From Candidatus Peregrinibacteria bacterium CG11_big_fil_rev_8_21_14_0_20_46_8 (GTDB taxonomy: Bacteria > Patescibacteriota > Gracilibacteria > UBA1369 > UM-FILTER-53-11), in assembly GCA_002796025.1 (NCBI GenBank), contig PCVQ01000008.1, positions 1-11,521 on the forward strand: 11,521 bases of DNA. Reading direction: 5' to 3'. Shown in pieces: positions 7,463 through 11,521 of the stretch (position 1 is its first letter; each line of letters starts with the position of its first letter). The notes under the pieces are model-generated. The model ran no database searches and was not told where the DNA came from. It worked only from the letters and a program-made list of their open reading frames with translations. The position numbers and the translations under genes are program-made.

Positions 7463-7592
7463 GACGTGGCGACAAGCGCGAACGAGATAAGCTATACAGT
7501 CTCTTTTTCCGTAACTCACTTTTTTGTTCGCATACAAACCCTATTTTGGTGTATATCTGAACTAAAGTTCGTACATATCTAACCCCCACTCC
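7463..7592 (+). other. 130-nt spacer with possible promoter elements and an imperfect direct repeat
   Basis: This is the longest intergenic stretch in the window. It holds a TATACA (7493-7498), two T-runs (7503-7508 and 7520-7525), and two similar blocks, GTATATCTGAAC (7551-7562) and GTACATATCTAAC (7571-7583). GAACT and AGTTC form a small inverted repeat at 7559-7570. No hairpin is strong enough to call a terminator. The region probably holds the promoter of the small downstream gene, but I cannot fix it. Confidence 0.4.
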
Positions 7593-7793
7593 ATGAAAAC
7601 ACTCAAATGTGATCTATGCAATCATGAAGCACAAGGAGAGACATTCGAAGAGTGGATGAACGCACTAAAGCCTCACTATGGCGAAGCTCATGCCGATGTG
7701 ATACACAGTAAATCCGGTCTTAGTGATGAAGAAAAGCGGAAAGAGATGATGAAGTGGATGGCTGAAAACAGGGCAAGGTTTGATGCGGCGTAA
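7593..7793 (+). CDS. Small Cys2-His2 (DUF1059-like) putative zinc-binding protein
   Basis: A 66-residue cytoplasmic protein with an N-terminal C-x2-C (C6, C9) and a later H-x4-H (H28, H33), a spacing that could hold one zinc ion. The pattern KTLKC..C..EAQGETFEEWMNAL..H....H resembles the DUF1059 family of tiny proteins of unknown role. This family link is from memory of the pattern, not from a search. The C-terminal half is charged and helical (SDEEKRKEMMKWMAENRARF). The ATG is preceded by a pyrimidine- and C-rich stretch (AACCCCCACTCC) and no Shine-Dalgarno. It lies between manC and the cupin, but nothing in its sequence suggests a role in sugar metabolism. It could bind nucleic acid or be a regulator; function unknown. 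Confidence 0.75.
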   Translation: MKTLKCDLCNHEAQGETFEEWMNALKPHYGEAHADVIHSKSGLSDEEKRKEMMKWMAENRARFDAA

Positions 7794-7807
7794 GATTTTT
7801 GTTTCAT

Positions 7808-7836
7808 TGGTCATTTCTCGCCCCATCTGCTATATT
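7808..7836 (+). promoter_or_regulatory. Promoter for the cupin gene (TTGGTC-17-TATATT)
   Basis: TTGGTC (7808-7813) and TATATT (7831-7836) are separated by exactly 17 nt, the best -35/-10 pair in the window. Transcription would begin near 7843, about 4 nt before the ATG at 7847, so the message would be leaderless or nearly so. This favours the ATG at 7847 over the in-frame TTG at 7799, which lies upstream of the promoter. Confidence 0.55.
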
Positions 7837-7846
7837 CCTTGCCGGT

Positions 7847-8278
7847 ATGCCTAAAAAAATACTGGGAGACATTCAGGTGAAAGAGAAGCCATGGGGGCGC
7901 GAAATTTGGTTCGCGCACACGCCGGAGTATGCCGGTAAGATTTTGGAGATTACGGCAGGGCATCGTTTTTCTCTGCAGTATCACAAAAAGAAGCGTGAGA
8001 CGCAGCTGATTATGCAAGGGACGGTAAAATTTACGATCGGAAAAAAAGAAGATGCGTGCGAAGAGGTGGTTTTGGGTGCAGGCGATAAGGTTGATATTGC
8101 ACCCGGCATAATTCACCGCGCCGAGGCTCTTGAAGATACAGTCATTTTTGAAGTCTCTACTCCGGAATTAGACGATGTCGTAAAGCTCCACGACGACTAT
8201 GGGCGCAGTGGCAAAGGCAATGACGAAAAGCTCGATGCAAAGCTCGCAAAGAAGAAGAAATCTCCCCGCAAAAAATAA
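7847..8278 (+). CDS. Standalone cupin, type II mannose-6-phosphate isomerase-like
   Basis: A 143-residue single-domain cupin. The order PWGREIWF (15-22), GHRFSLQYHKKKRETQLIMQGTVKFTIG (38-65), GAGDKVDIAPGIIHRAEAL (77-95) and FEVSTPELDDVVKLHDDYGR (101-120) matches the C-terminal isomerase domain of bifunctional ManC/AlgA and its standalone relatives. Likely metal ligands are Q44, H46, E51 and H90. It could interconvert fructose-6-phosphate and mannose-6-phosphate, feeding the guanylyltransferase encoded upstream; the activity is inferred, since related cupins act on other sugars. The tail (about 121-143) is Lys rich and probably disordered (LAKKKKSPRKK). The chosen ATG lies just after a good promoter; the frame is open up to a TTG at 7799 but that start is unlikely. 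A 39-nt C/T-rich gap separates it from secDF. Confidence 0.85.
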   Translation: MPKKILGDIQVKEKPWGREIWFAHTPEYAGKILEITAGHRFSLQYHKKKRETQLIMQGTVKFTIGKKEDACEEVVLGAGDKVDIAPGIIHRAEALEDTVIFEVSTPELDDVVKLHDDYGRSGKGNDEKLDAKLAKKKKSPRKK

Positions 8279-8317
8279 CTTCCCTGTTCTCTTCTCTAAC
8301 CTCTCATTATTTCATTT

Positions 8318-11300
8318 ATGCTTCGCTCAAACACACTGAAAGTTGTCCTTATTATTGTCTTCGCTCTTGGTCTTGGATATTTTGATCTGCCAAGCGATAA
8401 GCAAACACTCCCCGGCACACCGGACTTTTTTACCCGCTCCAAAATAAATCTGGGGCTCGATTTACAGGGCGGCTCACAGCTGGACTATAGAATCGATCTG
8501 AGAAAGGTACCGGAATCAGATAGAGACGATATTGTCGAGGGCGTACGCGAAGTTATTACACGGCGTGTCAACAACTTGGGCGTTGCCGAGCCAAATATTT
8601 ATACTTCTAAAATCGGTGATGAGCAGCACCTCATTGTCGAGCTCGCCGGAATTACCGACTTGGACGAAGCAAAAGAAGTTGTTGGTAAAACCATCCAGCT
8701 CGAATTTAAAGAGGAGCGAGAGGGCGATGATCCCGAAGTTGAGAACCGTGTACGAACACAAGCACAAACAGTCTTAGAGCGCATTCGCAGTGGCGAAATC
8801 TCTTTTGAAGAGGCTGGCAGCGAAGAGGAATTGAATGATCCTTCGCGCGTGACATATCAAGAACCAACATGGGAGTTCGTCTCATCAATTCAAGGTGAGG
8901 CGCTCAAAGAAGCGCTCCAAAATCGCGAGCCCGGAGTCGTTCCGCAACTTATAGAAGATGAGGGCGGCTTCCGCGTCTCCGGCACTGAGCTCATTCCAAA
9001 TACTGGTGTTTCTATTGTTAATGTTATGGGCCGCCGCTTGACTGCCGATCTGCCCGTGAAAGAAAAAGCAGTTAAAGTAAGTCATATTCTTGTTGCATAC
9101 GAAGGAGCAAGCCGCGCAGACGAGAGCATTACACGAACAAAAGCAGAGGCTCGCACCCGCGCTGAAGAGTTGGCATCACAGGCGCGTTCGGACGCAGATT
9201 TTGCAGCCCTTGCAAAAGAAAATTCGGATGAGCCCGGTGCAGATGCATCTGGTGGCGAGTTAGCAGCGCCAGTAAAAGAGGGCGGCAACTATGTGGAGGA
9301 ATTTACCGAGGCCGCGCTTCAGCTTAGCGAGGTCGGTGAAATAAGTGAGATTGTAGAGACCGAATTCGGTTTTCATATAATCCGTGCCGATAATTTTGAC
9401 CAAGTACAGTACGGCCGCATCTTCTTCTCTACCCTGCCCGACCGCTGGCAGCCGACGCAGCTCACCGGCGAGCAGTTCGAGCGCGCCGATGTTGTATTCT
9501 CGCAACTGGGTCAGCCAAGTGTACAAGTTACTTTTAACAGCGAGGGGGCAGAACTTTTTGCGGATATTACAGAGCGCAACATCGACAAACAAGTGGCAAT
9601 ATTTGTTGGCGGCAACTTAATTTCTGCGCCGGTTGTTCAACAGGCAATTCAAGGAGGTGTAGCACAAATTACCGGTAACTTTAGTGTGGATGAAGCACAA
9701 GAGCTCGCGCGCGATTTAAACACCGGTGCGATTCCTGCGCCAGTTATCTTTAGCGGCCAAGTTACCATAGGCGCAACACTTGGCGCCGAGGCACTTGCAA
9801 CGAGTGTAAAGGCCGGCATCATCGGACTCATCATATTGAGTCTCTTTATGATTCTCTATTACCGTCTGCCCGGTGTTATTGCAACGATTGCACTTGGCGT
9901 CTATACCGTGCTGCTCTTATTCTTTATTAAATCTGCACTGCCTACCGGCGTTGCACTTATTCTTGCAATTATTATCTTTGGGGCAATCGTCTATGCAATT
10001 ACGAAATCGAAGGATTCGGGCTGGGAAAAATTCCTCAGCTTTATTCTCGCCTGCTTTGTCCTCTTTTTTCTCTCGTTTATCTTTAGCAATGCCATCGTAC
10101 TTACGCTTGCCGGTGTTGCGGGTGTCATTCTTTCGATTGGTATGGCGATTGATGCGAATATTCTTATTTTTGAGCGCACCAAAGAAGAGTTGCGCAGCGG
10201 ACGTCCGCTTGCTTCGGCAATAGAGGTTGGTTTCGACCGCGCATGGAGCTCAATCCGCGATTCAAACTTCTCTTCATTAATTACCTGTGGAATTCTCTTC
10301 TACTTTGGAACCTCGATTATCCGCGGCTTCGCTTTCAATCTTGCAGCCGGAATTTTGATCTCGATGTTCTCTGCGATTACCATCACAAAGACGCTTATGC
10401 TTGCCTTTGTACGAACCAAGCTGGGTCATAATCTCGCACTGTGGGGAGCTGATCGAAAAAAAGAGCGCGTACCATTTAAAATCGTCGAGCGCCGCACGCT
10501 TTGGTACAGCATCTCGGGTATTCTTGCCGTATTTTTAGTTGTTATTCTCGGCACATTCGGTTTGAAATTCGGCATCGACTTTACCGGCGGCTCACTGCTC
10601 GATGTGACCCTGGAATCTTCACCGACCGTACAAGAAATTTCACAAACATTGGACGAGGTTGAACAGCGTCTGAATGAGGGCCGTGGAGAATTAGCTCCGG
10701 CCGAAACCAGCGATAGCGAGATTGCAATTCGCATGCCTGACGAACCTATTAATCTTGCGAGCAGCCGCATTGTACGCTCTCCTGACGAGCCAAACCGCTA
10801 TATTATGAACTTAGTACACTTGGATAATCGCGAGCACGATGCAATTTTATCTGCACTCGAAGAAAAGTTTGGCACCGTTACAGAAAACAGATTTACGACC
10901 ATTGGTCCGGTGGTTGGCAGCACCTTGCGAGAACGCGCATTTGCAGCCGTACTCATCGCAATCGCGGCGATTATTCTTTACATCGCTTTTGCATTCCGTC
11001 GCGTACCAAAGAACGTAAGTGCATGGAAGTTCGGCTTCTGTGCGATTGTTGCGCTCCTCCACGATATTCTTATACCTATCGGCGTCTTCTCTCTTCTTCA
11101 ATTTGAAATAGATGCCCTCTTTATTACCGCGGTACTTACCGTAATGGGATTCTCGGTACACGATACTATCGTGGTCTTCGACCGCATTCGAGAAAATCTT
11201 AAAAACAAGAGCCGTGACGAAACCTTTGCCGAAGTGGCAAATAAGAGTTTAACCCAAACGATGGCACGCTCAATCAACACCTCATTCACCACACTCATTA

Positions 11301-11446
11301 CACTCAGCGCGCTATTAATCTTCGGCAGCCCGTCAATCTTCCACTTCATTCTCGTACTTGTTATCGGAATTTTGGTGGGAACCTACTCTTCGGTCTTCAT
11401 TGCAACTCCCCTACTGGCACAGTGGCAGAAAAAATTGCATAGCTAA
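8318..11446 (+). CDS. secDF: Fused SecD-SecF translocase with inserted parvulin-type prolyl isomerase domain
   Basis: 1042 residues; SecDF uses the proton motive force to pull proteins across the membrane after SecYEG/SecA. The SecD half (1-708) has TM1 (about 7-23), LGLDLQGGSQLDY (45-57), the P1 start (VGKTIQLEF), then about 240 extra residues (134-373), then W..TQLTGEQFERADV, GNLISAPVV and the TM block with GMAIDANILIFERTKEE (D612). The SecF half (about 718-1042) has FGIDFTGGSLLDV (751-763), GFSVHDTIVVFDRIREN (D949) and MARSINTSFTT (R984). D612, D949 and R984 correspond to the conserved charges needed for proton-driven function in SecDF. The extra P1 segment holds a parvulin domain (about 252-358) and an eroded parvulin-like unit before it. 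A second insertion (about 539-592) adds two hydrophobic helices. The start is the ATG at 8318, after a C/T-rich leader with CATTAT 7 nt upstream and no Shine-Dalgarno. Confidence 0.93.
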   Translation: MLRSNTLKVVLIIVFALGLGYFDLPSDKQTLPGTPDFFTRSKINLGLDLQGGSQLDYRIDLRKVPESDRDDIVEGVREVITRRVNNLGVAEPNIYTSKIGDEQHLIVELAGITDLDEAKEVVGKTIQLEFKEEREGDDPEVENRVRTQAQTVLERIRSGEISFEEAGSEEELNDPSRVTYQEPTWEFVSSIQGEALKEALQNREPGVVPQLIEDEGGFRVSGTELIPNTGVSIVNVMGRRLTADLPVKEKAVKVSHILVAYEGASRADESITRTKAEARTRAEELASQARSDADFAALAKENSDEPGADASGGELAAPVKEGGNYVEEFTEAALQLSEVGEISEIVETEFGFHIIRADNFDQVQYGRIFFSTLPDRWQPTQLTGEQFERADVVFSQLGQPSVQVTFNSEGAELFADITERNIDKQVAIFVGGNLISAPVVQQAIQGGVAQITGNFSVDEAQELARDLNTGAIPAPVIFSGQVTIGATLGAEALATSVKAGIIGLIILSLFMILYYRLPGVIATIALGVYTVLLLFFIKSALPTGVALILAIIIFGAIVYAITKSKDSGWEKFLSFILACFVLFFLSFIFSNAIVLTLAGVAGVILSIGMAIDANILIFERTKEELRSGRPLASAIEVGFDRAWSSIRDSNFSSLITCGILFYFGTSIIRGFAFNLAAGILISMFSAITITKTLMLAFVRTKLGHNLALWGADRKKERVPFKIVERRTLWYSISGILAVFLVVILGTFGLKFGIDFTGGSLLDVTLESSPTVQEISQTLDEVEQRLNEGRGELAPAETSDSEIAIRMPDEPINLASSRIVRSPDEPNRYIMNLVHLDNREHDAILSALEEKFGTVTENRFTTIGPVVGSTLRERAFAAVLIAIAAIILYIAFAFRRVPKNVSAWKFGFCAIVALLHDILIPIGVFSLLQFEIDALFITAVLTVMGFSVHDTIVVFDRIRENLKNKSRDETFAEVANKSLTQTMARSINTSFTTLITLSALLIFGSPSIFHFILVLVIGILVGTYSSVFIATPLLAQWQKKLHS
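8732..8995 (+). other. Probable degenerate second parvulin-like unit inside SecD
   Basis: Residues about 139-226 of the SecDF protein follow the parvulin layout without its first strand: RTQAQTVLERIRSGEISFEEA matches the Ala-rich helix plus GE.SFEELA motif, ALKEALQNREPGVVPQLIED matches the helix and the LxxGEVS...V strand, and EGGFRVSGTE matches the fGfHII strand. The first histidine strand (sHILV) is missing, and the final His is Arg or Val here, so catalysis is unlikely. It ends about 25 residues before the intact domain, suggesting tandem duplication and decay. Confidence 0.5.
9071..9391 (+). other. Parvulin (PpiC/rotamase) domain inside SecD
   Basis: Residues about 252-358 of the SecDF protein read as a full parvulin: first strand KVSHILVAY with H256, helices TKAEARTRAEELASQAR, DADFAALAKENSDEPGA, the loop ASGGELAAPVK (L315), NYVEEFTEAALQL with F329, SEVGEISEIVETEFGFHIIRADN with H353. 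The two core histidines and the proline-pocket hydrophobics of active parvulins are kept. The position of Pin1 Cys113 is acidic (E305), as in several active bacterial members. GGDLG, common in the family, is GGELA. By topology the domain should face outside the cytoplasmic membrane, where it could isomerise Xaa-Pro bonds in emerging proteins. Confidence 0.85.
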
Positions 11447-11453
11447 ACTCAAA

Positions 11454-11475
11454 AGTCCGCAGTATACTGCGGACT
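11454..11475 (+). repeat. Perfect 22-bp palindrome upstream of tRNA-Arg
   Basis: Arms AGTCCGCAG and CTGCGGACT flank a central TATA; all 22 bp are symmetric. It lies 7 nt after the secDF stop and 4 nt before the tRNA. As RNA it would fold into a 9-bp stem with a TATA loop. On the + strand it is not followed by a T-run (CTATG follows); on the - strand it is followed by TTTT. The TATACT promoter box of the tRNA lies in its centre. Confidence 0.85.
11463..11468 (+). promoter_or_regulatory. -10 box (TATACT) for tRNA-Arg, inside the palindrome
   Basis: TATACT ends 11 nt before the mature tRNA 5' end, so transcription would start about 4-5 nt upstream of the tRNA. The surrounding TATACTGCGG is identical to the gpmI promoter 10-mer. 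Because the site is palindromic, a TATACT box also exists on the - strand (11461-11466), pointing into secDF. No clear -35 box at normal distance is visible (TTGCAT at 11435-11440 is 22 nt away). Confidence 0.45.
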
Positions 11476-11479
11476 CTAT

Positions 11480-11521
11480 GTGCCCGTAGTTCAACGGATA
11501 GAACGACGGTCTTCGGAACCG
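11480..11521 (+). tRNA. tRNA-Arg (anticodon UCG), 3' part beyond the window
   Basis: The first 42 nt fit a tRNA. The 5' acceptor strand is GTGCCCG (11480-11486), then T8 A9, D-stem GTTC/GAAC with loop AACGGATA, G26, anticodon stem ACGGT/ACCG and loop CTTCGGA. The anticodon is TCG at 11513-11515, reading CGA and related arginine codons. The T-arm and the 3' acceptor strand lie outside the window, so acceptor pairing cannot be tested. Confidence 0.9.

Noticed and set aside
7484..7508. Possible terminator after manC (GAGA/TCTC followed by T-run)
   Set aside because: The stem is only 4 bp with a 12-nt loop, too weak for an intrinsic terminator.
7799..7846. TTG start giving a 159-residue cupin
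   Set aside because: The extra 16 residues would span the TTGGTC-17-TATATT promoter, and family similarity starts just after the ATG at 7847.
11454..11480. The palindrome as a standard intrinsic terminator of secDF
   Set aside because: The stem is strong, but + strand sequence after it is CTATG with no T-run, and the tRNA begins 4 nt later.

Overview
The window looks like chromosomal DNA from a small-genome bacterium, most likely a member of the Patescibacteria (Candidate Phyla Radiation). This lineage call is an inference. It rests on tight same-strand packing, standalone glycolytic genes, short lineage-specific proteins, a minimal prepilin peptidase, and the complete absence of Shine-Dalgarno motifs before the ten start codons that can be seen. 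The standard bacterial code fits (UGA is a stop; no gene has internal UGA). All genes lie on the + strand. I see no mobile element, CRISPR array or prophage.

Layout. (1) 1-1996: the tail of a coiled-coil protein, a small Gln/Pro/Ala-rich protein, and pyruvate kinase, separated by 2 and 6 nt. (2) 1997-4868: a TATACT box right after the pyruvate kinase stop, then ruvC, a membrane-anchored TPR protein (ATGA overlap) and a prepilin peptidase. (3) 4871-7462: another TATACT box, then cofactor-independent phosphoglycerate mutase starting with GTG and mannose-1-phosphate guanylyltransferase. (4) 7463-8278: a 130-nt spacer, a tiny Cys2-His2 protein, then a promoter-like element and a standalone cupin that resembles the missing isomerase half of bifunctional ManC/AlgA. 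(5) 8318-11446: a fused SecD-SecF translocase. (6) 11454-11521: a perfect 22-bp palindrome and the 5' part of a tRNA-Arg(UCG) gene that runs off the window.

The most unusual object is the SecDF protein. In its first extracytoplasmic domain, SecD carries about 240 extra residues. These contain a well-preserved parvulin (PpiC/rotamase-type) prolyl isomerase domain, preceded by what looks like a second, eroded parvulin-like unit. The membrane part of SecD also has about 50 extra residues between the usual third and fourth helices, predicted to add two membrane helices. A folding catalyst thus appears to be built into the machine that pulls secreted proteins across the membrane.

The second theme is gene expression. 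ruvC and gpmI each have TATACTG placed so that transcription should begin at or within a base or two of the start codon. Together with the lack of Shine-Dalgarno motifs, this suggests leaderless mRNAs and SD-independent initiation inside operons.

Functionally the window combines lower glycolysis (phosphoglycerate mutase, pyruvate kinase), GDP-mannose supply for surface glycans (guanylyltransferase plus cupin), protein export and type IV pilus/pseudopilus maturation (SecDF, prepilin peptidase, perhaps the TPR protein), and Holliday junction resolution (RuvC).
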